Part shown: piece after piece, positions 12,569 to 24,118 of the stretch
Layout: each line of letters starts with the position of its first letter
Numbering within the stretch: the stretch's first letter is position 1
NCBI GenBank assembly: GCA_029378245.1
Contig: JARKIF010000016.1
Coordinates: 1,178,001 to 1,242,000 of the forward strand
DNA from: Roridomyces roridus
Lineage: Eukaryota > Basidiomycota > Agaricomycetes > Agaricales > Mycenaceae
DNA length: 64,000 nucleotides
Direction: 5' to 3'
The notes under the pieces: model-generated
Told to the model about the DNA's origin: nothing
The model's database searches: none
The model's input: the letters and a program-made list of their open reading frames with translations, nothing else
Program-made: the position numbers and the translations under genes

Positions 12569-15350
12569 CAGCGCAGTGGCCAATACGCAGGAGAGCGAGG
12601 GTAGGGGGCAGCAATAGTACAAGTTGAAGAAGAAGAGGTAAAGGCCACTGGCGTGTGTCTTCGCTTCTGTTGGCAGCTCTCGATTCGGTCAGAAAAGTAT
12701 TCCAATCTGGGTATGCCGTAATCACACGACCGCTTGGCTCCTTGGCCGATGCAACCATACACACTCCTCGAGAGCAACGGACTACAGCAACTACAGCATC
12801 TTCCCAGCTCTGTGCACGGATACCGCCGGAATGTCCGGATTTATCTTGCGCATTCGCATGAAGACCCACGCAGCTGACATAGCACTTCTTCGAGCATCAA
12901 CGTAGCATCAGTACGTAACCTCCAGGACAAACATTTTTGCAACCGGGTGTCCCCATACGGTAGCATACGGTCTGAGCTTCGGCGCCGAACAGAGTCTGCA
13001 GAGTCGAATTCCCAACCCATTTCACCTCGAATAGCTTCCACTTTTCCATTCGACGGTTCCGAAGGTGATATTGCAAATCTCGGTTGACGGAATGGCCTTC
13101 TTCCGCCAATCATGCCAAAATCAAATTAAATCTCTAGTGTCCACCACCTTCCTTCGATCAATGCATGCGCGGCCGAATTCTTCAGTGCAGATCATCCACG
13201 TGCGCAAGTCCTCATTTCCTACGTTCCACTTTCCACTATGTACTGTTAGGTTCCCAATTCCGCAACAAAAAAAACCACCGGAGAAACACCCTCCGGCGCT
13301 ATGTATTGCTTGAACGCCGCAACCGGTTTCTCAATTCTTTTGCCCGGGTCATGACAAAATACGCTAGCATAAACACCTGCACCGCAAAAGTGCTGCTGCG
13401 CATCCGAATCGGTTCACTCCCTCACTGCCCACCGCGGGACGTCGGGTTGAGCTAGAAAAAAGGCTGTACCGCCCGACAAACAAACACGCTATACATTCAG
13501 GGCCGGGGTGACTTGCACTAGTTGAACATTATCAGTATACCGGAAACATGATTTTCGACCTTAAGGCCGGGGGGTAAGGTGTAGGTATAGCTGCATGGCG
13601 GTAAAAATACCGGTATCAGGTTCAGTTCCAATTGAACCTAATTGAACTAACAAAACACAGATGTACTACCACACAAGTCCGAATCAATTTCCAGTATGTA
13701 CACGCGTCGCCGTGCCGCCGTGCCCTGATAATTATATAAGTACTTACCCCCGCGGCCCACAACCTACAAATGGACAAAGGAAGACAAAGTTGGACTCGTA
13801 TTTCAACCCTGCTGCGCACCCAGCGCGGTCCACCGGCATGGCGATACCTTTCTCTGTTGATCCGCGGTGCTCGTCGTTCTCTCCGCAGTCAGGGGCGTCG
13901 ATCCAAGAGATCTATAAATATGAACGGTACAGGAAACATGTACATACAGACGTCGCGAAGACGAAGGAATCAGGTAATGGTCGAGGTCTGCCGAGGTCCA
14001 GCTGCTGTCGTAACCACTGTATGTACCCCATTGGCGTTAGCGTGGTGCATACAATGGATGAAGAAAAACCCACGTGGCATGGGGAACCAGCCAAAATTCG
14101 CTGCAGTGCTCAAGCAGTGCTCCAACGAAATTGCCAAACCCGAGCGGAGCGGACCTACATTTCCTCCGAATCCTCGCGTGGCATCTGATTATCAGAGAAC
14201 GTATTACTGACCGGCGCCCTCCGGCGCCCTCCCTCCCGAAGAGATATCGAATCGTCGTCATCATCGCTCACCACCGAACGGCCGAAGCACCGACGGACTG
14301 CGGAGTATCCAGGGACCCACGCTGAGCACTCCTTCCCTCGCAACGCACACAGTCGTGATAGCGACCCCGAAGCAGACGCCGTCGCCCTGGACCTGGACAC
14401 CACTGACAGTGAAGATCTCCATCCGAGCCTCCGAATCCCCGCCGATCATGACTCCCCTCAATTGGTAATCGCAAATTGCCTTAGCACGAACATTCGTTCA
14501 CAGGCCACATGGCACGGGATTCAATGTACCACGGGAGTCCACGCGGCAACGTTAACATCTGGCAACATCCTGTCGAGAAAAACGAATCACAGTGCGAGGA
14601 TCACCAAAACCTTAAACTCGAAGAAGACGGCGGTTGCGACCGGGTGTGTGAATTCTGAACACGGTACCTGGCTATGGTCCGAGAGGCAGAAGACATCGTC
14701 CCAAGAAGGCCTAGCGTAGAGTCAATCCAGGCCAACTCAATCGACAAAGAAACCCACCGTTGATTGGAATCTAAACGTTGTTCAAAGGTGAATGAATGAC
14801 TACAGCATGGACGCTTGTGCAATGGCCATCAGCAAAACTACAAGTTAGCTTACAGACGCTTACCGACGCTTAAATTGGCTTCGATCACCTTCCCGCGGCT
14901 TTTTTTGTCTTCGAGGACCTTCCGCTTTTTCTGGCTTCTGGCTTTTCTGCACTTTCGAGACTGCGAGACTCGGATCCTTGGATTTTTTGTCCTTATTGGC
15001 TTTTGCTCTTTTGTATTCTTGTCAAGTTGTAAATACCCAAATAATATCAGTATGGGTCCATGATTCAGTACCAACACCCTACTAACACGCAATCCAGGAC
15101 TTGACCCGGGTGACGGCGCTGGTTGGGCGCTGGCCCGGCCGCCCGGGTGATGCTAAGTAACACCACAACGCTGCCGGGTACAGAGCCCGGCGGCGTGGGG
15201 AGTGTCAGCGAGGCTGAAGAGCCAGACTCAGAGTTGCGTCGGGGTGAGTGAAGGCGACGATGTCGTGGGGGAGGCTGGGGAGGGCTTCAAAAATTCTTGA
15301 AGTCCGTTGCCGAGATGATGACGTGACATCGGCGTTTCCAAGGCCGGTTT
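12569..15350. other. Gene-poor region, nothing recognisable
   Basis: Only short overlapping open frames are present. None shows a family motif or a consistent intron pattern. The first few hundred bases must hold the transcription factor's promoter. A plus-strand stretch at 13,661-14,210 has several open frames but no recognisable domain. GGCTTTTCTGG-like strings at 14,905-14,960 recur near 16,260. Confidence 0.4.
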
Positions 15351-15353
15351 CAC

Positions 15354-16054
15354 GTGATGTTGGTTGGTGACTCATGCGTGGCAACGGCCGCTAACAACTC
15401 TTTACTTCGCTCTCCCATCTCGTCTCCTCCCGAGTCCAAGTGTCCATCCCGTCCTGAGTCATCTGCTCCCCTCCCGGATGCCGGGGTGGCCTCTCTGCAT
15501 GGTGCGTCCTCTCGGAGCTCAAATCCTCTAACTGACCGTGTTGTGCATAGACTCCCCTTGAGAATGCTACCGCGGGTGGTCGATGTCGACAGGCGTCAAC
15601 ACCACTCGGTGCGTGCAGTCATAACATTCCTCACTTTTGTGTCTCGGCAAACACTAGCCACTTTCGCCGCTCTCCTTCCCACACCGACTCCGGCTTCCAA
15701 CCGAGTCCGCTGTCTCGCGTCCCTTCAACGTCGGCGACGTGAGTACCATTGCAGCTCTCTCGAGTCTCTCGCTGACTGTCCCCCCCGTCTCATAGTCCCT
15801 TTTTCTGGCTCAACGCGCGTGAGAGCATGCGGCGCTTCCTGGCAGCTGTTGGGATATAGGACAGCATGGTGCGTAGTCAGATCCCCTCGGTGGCCTTTGT
15901 TTTGAACATTGTCGTACACCCCCTTCCCGCTGTCGTCCCACGTCACTGTCGCTGGTCGTTCCGTGTCATGATTGCACCCCCGTTTGTTTGCGATTGGGCA
16001 TTATCGGCGCACTCATTGGTGGAGCGGCCGTCTGGTTCGGTGAAAGTTGCATGA
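15354..16054 (+). other. Possible small intron-rich gene, unresolved
   Basis: Several splice-like signals stand in a row (gtgcgtcc..gtgcatag, gtgcgtgc..cactag, gtgagtac..ctcatag). The 3' end has a short open frame with a hydrophobic Gly-rich segment, LRLGIIGALIGGAAVWFGE, before a stop at about 16,062. I could not build a single continuous reading frame. A small membrane protein is possible but unproven. Confidence 0.2.
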
Positions 16055-16242
16055 TTGTATAGGATAGCTAGTATGTAGCATCCGTTGTACCATCCATTAG
16101 CATCAATATAATGTTCCTATTCATCCTTTTTGTGTCTTTTCTGAGCATTGTGTGAGCCTGGTCCACAACTGCTTTTAGCACCTTTCGAGAGCTTCTCGTG
16201 TCTTCTCGGATCTTGTAAAAGGAAACGGACCTGGCCTTTAAA

Positions 16243-16299
16243 AGCCGAAAAGTGCTTTCGGCTTTTCTGGCTTTTTGGCTTAAAAAAGCCAGAAAAGCC
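16243..16299. repeat. Strong hairpin, 17-bp perfect stem
   Basis: The arms 16,260-16,276 (ggcttttctggcttttt) and 16,283-16,299 are perfect reverse complements around a 6-base loop. A further partial copy of the arm lies just upstream (aaagccgaaaag). It is not adjacent to an identifiable gene end. It could be an A/T-rich palindromic relic of a small transposon or the base of a folded-back RNA. Confidence 0.7.
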
Positions 16300-16831
16300 A
16301 AGTTGTACTTTTGCTGATGTGAGGACTAACCTGAATCTGACTTGCAAAATGCCAAGTACTATACCCAGTAACTTTGAGGTGCGACATTCCCCAACACTGC
16401 ATTCATCCTGTCAGCGACTGACATGGTTGAAATTCTGGTTACTACAGTCTCTCGAATTCGTTCCGTCAACTTCATTTTGCACTAATTAGAGGTTGCAGGT
16501 CAAATTCAAACGGGTCCAAGAAACAATAGAGCAGGTTTACGTCGACACTTGAGGGATGCCAGATGGTGGGACCTCGGCCGCGAGAAACCATCTCTAGGAA
16601 AGCCTGCTGCCCGAGAGGGAGTGCGAGACATATCAAAGGCACAGAATTTGAAAGGATTGTCCCGGTCTAGCATGAATCCCATCGACAGTGGATGCAAGGT
16701 GAGGGTAAAAACCAAGAATGTTCTTCGATCACCAACTTGATCACGACATGAGACTGGGCCCTCCAGCCCCGGTTCAGTTCATCCATAATTGAAGACAAGT
16801 ACAAATTCCAGTCCGACCGTCGACTCGGGAC

Positions 16832-18208
16832 TCAATCGAAATAGATACCACCGTTGACTGAGATCTGTTGGAAATGTTGTTAAATGAACCAACTCGGTGA
16901 AGATGAGCGCTTACCGTTTGTCCTGCACGCCCAAGGTTGAAAATGCCGTTAATAACTGGCATGCAATTCATACGCACCAGTGATGAACTGAGACTCCTTG
17001 GAAGCAATAAACGAAACACAGTTCGCTATGTCCTCCGGGACCCTATCATAGTATGGGATTAGTAAAACGTAGAAGGACAAGGTTGAAGCAAGCCTACTAA
17101 CCCAATACGTTTGAGGGGCGACATTTCCGTGTACTGCATTCGTTAACACAGAGATTACGGGAGAATCTTGGGAACTGACGAGCTGTCTGATCTTTTCAGC
17201 CCCCTCGGCACTTCCACCGCCCGCGGATCGCACTAGATTGAATCGTTAATCGAAAATCAAAGTTCAAATCCATGTGGAACGTACTCATCTCAGTCTCGAT
17301 CCCCCCAGGTGCATAAGCGTTGACGGTGATGCCTGAGATAGCTCAACGTGCATTTACGAAGGACCGAAAGATGATCTGCCTACCGTGCTGGCCGAACTCC
17401 AACGCTACGTCGAGTCCAGATCAAAATACTTGACACTAAAATCTATATCACAACCTACCGGCAGATTGAGTGAGCCCTCTAACCGCGAACTTTGACGCCG
17501 TATACGGCCAGTCCTCTCCTATTCCTTGAAAAACACGAATATCAACGCCCTCAATCTCAAATTCGAACAACCACTCACCTTGCTTCCCAGCAACTGAACA
17601 AGCACCAATAATGCGTCCCCCCCTTCCCTGCGTAATCATCTGCAACCCAGCGTACTTGTAGCAAAGAAAAGTGCCCCAGGCGTTGACACTCATCGTGCGA
17701 TCCCAGTCTTCCGCGGAAACTAAAAGCCAGGTTTAGACTACCCACAGGCTCTTCGAATCTCGCCAAAAAAAAAAAAAAACCTTCTGCAGTCCGCTTCCAT
17801 AGTTGCCTAGGACCCCCGCGTTGGCGACCATCTAGTATCCAAGAAAAGAAAGAAGATCAGTCCCCACTTGTCGTTTTCCAAAGGTTCACACGAGAACGCA
17901 CCACATCGAGTGCCCCATGTTCCCCCACCACATCCTCAATCATGCCTTTCACCTGCTTCTCTTTCGAAACATCAGCAACATGCATCGAGCTAGCCGGTCC
18001 TTTGGTCTTCAGGAGCAGCGCAAAGTTCCTTAGCTCCTCGGACTGCCGAGAAGTGTCATTGACAGCGACGACGAAACCGTCCGCGGCGAGCCGGGATGCT
18101 ATGGCTCTCCCGATGCCGCGTGCTGAGTTAAGAGTGAGATGAAGTCGCCTTGCACAGGAAGATCCACGCACCAGCGCCAGTAACGAGTGCGACTCCTCTG
18201 GGCGACAT
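16832..18208 (-). CDS. Short-chain dehydrogenase (SDR copy A), damaged splice donor
   Basis: A classical SDR resembling acetoin/diacetyl (2,3-butanediol) reductases, NAD(P)H-dependent. Landmarks: GARGIGRA cofactor loop, ADV, MVANAGV, catalytic Ser in the GACSVAGKQ block, YTASK with Tyr and Lys, and ending SVNGGIYFD. Twelve exons follow the same plan as copy B: 18208-18172, 18122-17902, 17831-17780, 17719-17579, 17524-17459, 17404-17384, 17332-17285, 17232-17180, 17133-17102, 17042-16978, 16922-16915 (8 bases) and 16864-16832. By homology exon 3 should end AAGG, but the next bases are a T run with no GT after the second G. The only donor (AAG/GTTTTT) shifts the frame by one, so this copy may be non-functional. 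Confidence 0.75.
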
Positions 18209-18489
18209 GGGATAGGATGCTAAACTTGCGTTTTGGCTGCCTGAGAACGGGAGACACTGAGAAGGATGAAATTGCATCCGAGTTCCAGCGACTGAGACAA
18301 AATGGTCCACGGTGGGAATCCGACTTCCCACAGATTATAATAGCATTTGCTTGAACAACCAGAAAACACAATCGACAAATGGACCAGTAATCGAAATCTC
18401 CGAATCAGATCAGTCTTTCCGGCTCGATGGATGGGATAGGGTTGAATACAAACACGACGTCATTTAATCTGAATTTGTCCAGTCAAATC

Positions 18490-18800
18490 CAGATAGCCGC
18501 ACTCGCCTGTGATAAAATGAGACTCTTTAGAAGCCATGAAAGACACCAAATCAGCTGATACCGGAACCGAATTGAATACATCAACCTCTGACTTGCTTGA
18601 GAGTATTTGACGGATGGCCAATTGTCCAAGGCTCACCATCTGCAGTCCCGTGTACTTTTAACAAAGAGAAGTGCTCCATTCGTTCGTGTTCATCGTGCGG
18701 TCCCAATCTTCGGCCGAAGTTGAAGGGAGTTGATCATTCAGAATCTTCAACCTGCGTACCGGCGCCCGTGACAAGTGCGCTTCCTGGGTTCTGTCAGGTC
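18490..18800 (-). pseudogene. SDR relic between two SDR copies
   Basis: Minus-strand fragments match the neighbouring SDRs in order and style. One segment near 18,510-18,560 corresponds to LVSFMASKESHFIT. Another near 18,635-18,725 corresponds to the SAEDWDRTMN...KYTGLQM region. The pieces are out of frame, carry stops and miss the N-terminal and catalytic exons. This is the remains of a third member of the tandem array. Confidence 0.6.
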
Positions 18801-19003
18801 ATTTGAACCAAAAGCTGTGAGCCGCTGCCACCGAGAAGCTTCAGGATGAGCCAGGACTGGACTGAGCTTTTTTCGATATCCAGACTGTGTGAATCAAAAG
18901 AGGGTCAGTCCTACATATGCGTCGACTCGAAAGGGAAACCTGGAGTGAGCTCTGCCTGTGTTATGTCTCGGCGCGCGCATCGAACAATACACATAAAATA
19001 GAT

Positions 19004-20208
19004 TCAATCGAAAAATAGACCGCCGTTAATCGATATCTGTGGACCCAATAAGCCTTGAAGACCTCTGAACAGCCAAAAAAAACCTTACACTTTGCCCGGT
19101 AATAAACTTGGACTCCTTTGAAGCCAAGAATGACACCAGACCCGCAACATCCGTCGCTTCTCTGCATCACTGTGAGAAATCGGAATCAGCTGGGTGAGTG
19201 CTGTGTACCCGAGAGTTTTGAGCGGCGATCTTTCTTTGAACTGCTCTTCCATTGAGCACGGGGGCGGTATGAATCTAGGAGACACCCACAAAGTTTCGCA
19301 ACTGCTCTGCTCCGGCGGGACTGGCTCCATCGACTGTAGATAGTCAGTACGACTGCACACCAAAGTTTAGTAAGCGTACGCATGGGAGTGTCGATGGCGC
19401 CAGGCGCGTAAGCGTTCACGGTGATCCCTACCCAAATCAATTTCTCTTCAGCAAAAAAGAGACTTGATACCGTGTTCGCCAAACTCGAGCGCTAGCGAGC
19501 CGTTGAATTACAGCTAAACTTGACTCGAGTTTGCTTGCCTGCAGACTGAGTGAGCCCTCTGACCGCGAATTTCGAGGCAGAGTAAGGCCACTGCGTGATC
19601 CCTCGTTTTCCTGCAATCGAGGAAGCGCCAATGATTCGGCCCCCGCGTCCCTGCTTGATCATCTGAAGTCCCGCGTACTTGTAGCAAAGGAAGGCACTCC
19701 GTGCGTTTATATTCATAACGCGCTCCCACTCTTCCACAGAAACTAGCAGCCAAATCAGTATAAATGACGCGACACTGGGGTCAATCACCCACCCTGAGAG
19801 ATTGGGGTCCTCGAGAGCCCTGCAACGCCCGCGTTGGCGACCATCTACCATCCCAAGTCAACATCCCTCGCGAATCCAAAGGGAAAAAAAGCACGCACGA
19901 CATCCAGACCGCCGTGTTTCTGCACCACCGCTTCGACCATCTCTCTCACCTGCACATCCTCCGACACATCGCCAACATGAATCGAAGTCTCGCGCTCACT
20001 ATTCTTTGTGCGAATCTCCTCCACGAGACTCTCCAACTCTTTCATCTTTGCTTCAAGGTCGTTCACGGCGACGTCAAATCCGTCTTCGGCAAGCCGCAAC
20101 GCGACCGCCCGACCGATCCCTCGTGCTAGCGAAATTGCAGCAGAGGGATGAACTGGAGTGGATGGACGTACCAGCGCCGGTGACGAAGGCGATTCCTTTG
20201 GACGACAT
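19004..20208 (-). CDS. Short-chain dehydrogenase (SDR copy B), intact
   Basis: An NAD(P)-dependent oxidoreductase of the acetoin/2,3-butanediol dehydrogenase-like SDR group. Ten exons keep frame: 20208-20172, 20125-19899, 19844-19793, 19742-19539, 19491-19471, 19427-19380, 19333-19290, 19243-19209, 19161-19089 and 19036-19004, giving 257 residues, the standard size. Motifs: GAARGIGRA (residues about 12-20), GDV, MVANAGV, GASSIAGKR (catalytic Ser), YSASKFAVRG (catalytic Tyr and Lys), ITVNAYAPGAIDTPM and SINGGLFFD. The intron separating two exons in copies A and D is absent here, and the intervening residues GITQW are read through. Intron 4 uses a GC donor (GCAAGC). It is the head of a tandem SDR group; the substrate is unknown. 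Confidence 0.88.
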
Positions 20209-21388
20209 GACGGTGGAAGTCAAGGTGATCTCGGCATCAAATCAAACTCAGTCCGGATTTAGGCCCAAAAGAGGCCAAGGTCCATCAATAATGTTCAAAT
20301 CTCCGCCCGACGGCGAGTGACAATACAAATTGCCTCCGAGCAATTGAAAGTGATTTTTCCGACACAATCCACCGCTTTCCCTGTGAGGAGGAACATGCAA
20401 TGGTACGTGAAATTAAAAAATTAAAATGTCCACCTCATGTCGTTTGACCTTGCTGTATCCAACAACTCCTTATACCCCTTACACTTTCGTCGGATCGCGT
20501 ACGTCGCTTCTGGGATATCACGCTGCAAGGTCCACTCTGTATGAACTCCCCCGAGTTGATCTCCTTCTGAAGATTTAAATGTGCTGGCCATTTAGCAACA
20601 ATGCGAGGGCAGGCCAAGGGCTGCTTGCCAGTTTCTAGCAGTGAATCAACTCCGAAGCCATGATCAGTGAGAATCTCGTTCGATTCGAGACTGGGTCATG
20701 GGGAAGGAGCGCTGTAATAACTTTCTTTTGGGCGGAGATGCAATATTACGACGGAGGCCTTGAATTGTTCAACCTGGGTTTCCACATGCATTAGTCGGAT
20801 ATTCCCCAGATTGAACCGCAGCTTGAGCAGCTTTGAATGTTGATATCATTCCTCTTGATGCTGGTATCTCGACTCTCGGTCCACATCGATTGAACGATTC
20901 TGATTCGTTAAATTCATGTAGTAAATCAGCACCATGTGTTTGTTTGAGTCGAGGCTAAGCCATAGAATAATGTACATTGGTCGGTCTTTTTCCGTCTTCC
21001 GTTCACTACGCGCAGGATCCGGAAACATTCCCGTTGAATTATTACTGTAACTGGAAGCTCTGTACTCTGAAAGAGAAGGCGTACACCAGCCACGAGCCCA
21101 CGACTTCGAGCCAAAGAACAAGCCCGCAAGGCCCACAAGCTCTGCAAAGTTGATTCCCTCCTGGAACAACGTGAGCACAGTTCAAGGCAAGTTCAAGGGC
21201 TGCTTTCCAGCAGTTATCCAGCTCCAGGTCACCAGTGAGGCACAAGGCTCGTTCGATTCGAGAAGGAGTCCTACAATGGCATTCGCCGACTTTTTCTTAA
21301 TCAGAGATTGTAAACATACCTCTCTAAAGGCCTCCTTCTTTCACTTTGGGAAACAGACGTAGGAAGAATCAACATAAATAAAAAAATC
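20209..21388. other. Intergenic region with a diverged internal repeat
   Basis: No gene is seen. The stretch near 20,615-20,692 (caagggctgcttgccag, later ctcgttcgattcgaga) recurs in diverged form at 21,197-21,263, which suggests an old duplication. Confidence 0.35.
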
Positions 21389-24118
21389 CTACTCCTGTGC
21401 CCTGGACTTCTGTACAAATTCTCTGTCCTCCGCACTGAGCCCATGCTCAAACTTCTTGAACGTATCAGTCGCCTCGAAGAATTCGTGCTCGATGATATCC
21501 GCCCGCTCTTTCGAACGCGGTTTGATCGTGCACCTGAATCACTGCATTCCGTAGCCTCCTAGGCAGAGGGTCTGCCTAGGGCGCCTCGGCAGACCCTGCT
21601 CAGTCCGACCCTGGGGGAGAGTCTGCCTCGGTCTGCCAGGCTTGGTATGGGTTCCTGGCACTCGAAATTAGTAGACAATTAGTAGACAATCCCCGGGAAT
21701 AGAATGAACCGGAAGGCGCACTGAACCTGCGAGCGTTTGACGTGAGTCGTGGGGAACTTTTCGGCTACAAATGCGGCAAATGTGATGCTTCGTCAAGTGG
21801 CAGTTGCTAATTTTGAGTTCGTCTCGGTGGCAACGGTGAATTTCACTGAGACAGTGGAATGGATATTAGCATTGTACGCCCCAAGGCCGAGCCAACCCTG
21901 CCCCAACCCTGCCCCACCCGGGCAGAGGCGATCTAGACCCACCCTCGGCAGACATAGCCCGACCTGGGCAGAGTGGGGTCGGGCAGACCTCGCTTAGGCA
22001 CATCGGCAGACCTCGGCAGACATAGCCCGATCTAGGCAGGGTCTGCCGAGGGGGCCACGGAATGCAGTGAATGGTTCCGGTGCGGTGAACATGCCCTGCT
22101 CAGTCAAATTCAAATTTAAATTCAATGGGTGGTTGGAGATACATTTGAGGCATCTCGCTTTACTCACCCTCTGATAAGCGGACGTATCAGGCGGGATAGG
22201 ATTTCCCGACGCGTCGATGTCCGGGCTGAATTGGAACGCCCATATGAGATTCACGGTGTTGAGATTCTGTAGCCCTTGGTCAGTAGCGTGATGATACAGG
22301 ACAAGACGAAGGATGGAGACGGACAATTGAATGTTGCGCCAAGTGAATACCGGGGCATATTCTCTGCGCACAAAGTTTGTGAGTAATCCAACGGAGGCAG
22401 CTGGAAGTACCAACGCGACCAACGCCAAAAGGCAAATTATGTCGCAGATCGCTTCCATCAACCCCAGGCTTGGTGCCATTCTCAGTCAACAGGGATCGCT
22501 CGGGAGAGAAGGTTTCGGGGTCGTCGAATAAATCTGTTGGAGTCGGGGATTCACGTTGAACGGATTCTAGGATATATGCTCACCTGGGTCGTGGAAGATG
22601 CCGTCTAATACAGAGTCAGTCCATTGAACTGTGATTTTGAAAAGAAGACTCACAGACGTTCACAAAGATGGTGGCGCTTTTGGGGATGGTGTATCCTTTG
22701 TACTACACGTGAAATCAGCGTATAGAACAGCCAGTACACCAGAAACACTGTACCTCCTCTGCCGCCAAGGTGGAGTGAGGAATCAGTATGGGAGGACTGG
22801 CCGGAATCGGTGGGTCTCCAAAATCAGAGCACGGATGTATGGCAGCTCGTCGAGCGAAAAACCATCCAGAGTCGGCATCCGATCAGAGCCAACGACGCGG
22901 TCGATTTCCTCTTGGGCCTTCTTTTGTGCTTCGGGATAGGCTGTCAAAGCGAGGATGAGGGTCTGGAGAAAGGACGAGGTCGTGTCCGATCCGCCCTCGA
23001 TGAGTACACCGCCAAGGTATCTATTGACTTCAGTGGTTGAAGAGAAGGAGTGAAGAAGTGCCGACCCAATCATCTCCGCATCCATTCCCAGCTCCTCTTG
23101 GCTTTTCAAAATCTCCTCCATATAACACCCATTCTCCTCCCCTCTTCCCAGCCTCTCCCTCGTATCGTTCAGCAACCCAAAATACAAATCCCTCTGCAAC
23201 TTCCTCGTTCGCGCGCAGTCGCGCTTCCATTTTGCCCACCGCGCAGGCACGTATTTGAGTAGAGGAATCAAGTCGATTGGGGGCGGCGACCCGGGCTCGA
23301 GGACGCGTTCCCATTCGTGCTGGGCTTCGAAGAACGCCGTAGTTTCGCGGGTCTCGTATCGCGGTGCGCGTTTGCCGTACAAGACAGAGAGGATGACAGA
23401 ACTGGAGTATCGGCGAATGTGCGTGTAAAAGCCCTAGTGAATGTAAATAGTTTCTATTGGGGGGATAGTGCGCACGCCACCCACGTCGGGCTGGGAAAGA
23501 ATGTCGTGAAGAAGCTGCGTCGCTTCAGCCTGTTGGATAGGCAGGTGTTTTCGTGATTCTTGAGGTGTCAGGATGGTGTGAGCTGCCCGGCGGAGGGTCC
23601 TCCAATTTTCCGCTGAGGGACACGAGCATTGAATACTGATTAGCTTGTGACCCGCAAGAAATGACGAACTGTATCGTGCCAACACTGTATTTAGTCCGCC
23701 GGTCACACAGTCGGCGACGTGCATCGCAGGCCTGTCAACCGTGTTGCCGCTGCGCTGGTCCATGAGGACCTTGACTGCCGCTGGGTCGGTGAGCACCACC
23801 GTTGTACCGGGGCCAATCTTCAGCTACAGACGTGTCAGGATATCCGTCGTGCTGTAAAAAAGAGCAATCACCGAATAAAATCCACCATACTGTCGAGCCC
23901 ATTCAGTGAATCTAAAGGATGTGAATGACGATTGGGAATGGAGTAATGGCAGTTTGCGAGCACCTGAAATGAGCGCATTCGGTCGGGAAGATGTGGAGAT
24001 TGCCGAGGAGGGGCACGGTCGGGGGACCCGGGGGTAAACTTGGTTCGCGAGAGCCTATTTTGAGGAGTCGAAAGCATAGAAAGACAAAGAGGACACCGAG
24101 TGGGAGGAGGAAAGACAT
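21389..24118 (-). pseudogene. Cytochrome P450, broken by a frameshift and a transposon
   Basis: The gene encodes an ER-anchored P450 monooxygenase. It starts with the signal-anchor MSFLLPLGVLFVFLCFRLL and the proline hinge LPPGPPTVPLLGN. Family landmarks follow in order: ENWRTLRR (helix C), the I-helix oxygen-binding segment GGSDTT, ExxR in LILETHRFRPV, PER (FSPER) and the heme-cysteine motif FGVGRRICPG, split by a short intron. Two lesions are visible. One base is missing near 22,785, just after RFRPVLP, which puts IPHSTLAAEE out of frame. A 530-bp element at 21,540-22,069 splits the last exon after APEPF; the displaced tail (RCTIKPRS to the stop at 21,389) is still recognisable. The substrate is unknown. 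Confidence 0.85.
21540..22069. mobile_element. CACTA-like (EnSpm/CMC) non-autonomous element, 530 bp
   Basis: It begins CACTGCATTCCGTAGCC and ends with the imperfect inverse, GGCCACGGAATGCAGTG. A 3-bp target duplication, aat, lies on both sides (21,537-21,539 and 22,070-22,072). CACTA/G ends with a 3-bp duplication are the hallmark of CACTA elements. The interior has multiple ggcagacc/tcggcaga motifs in both orientations, like CACTA subterminal repeats, and no transposase. Removing the element and one target copy restores a continuous P450 C-terminal frame. That confirms both the boundaries and that the insertion came after the gene. Confidence 0.85.
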
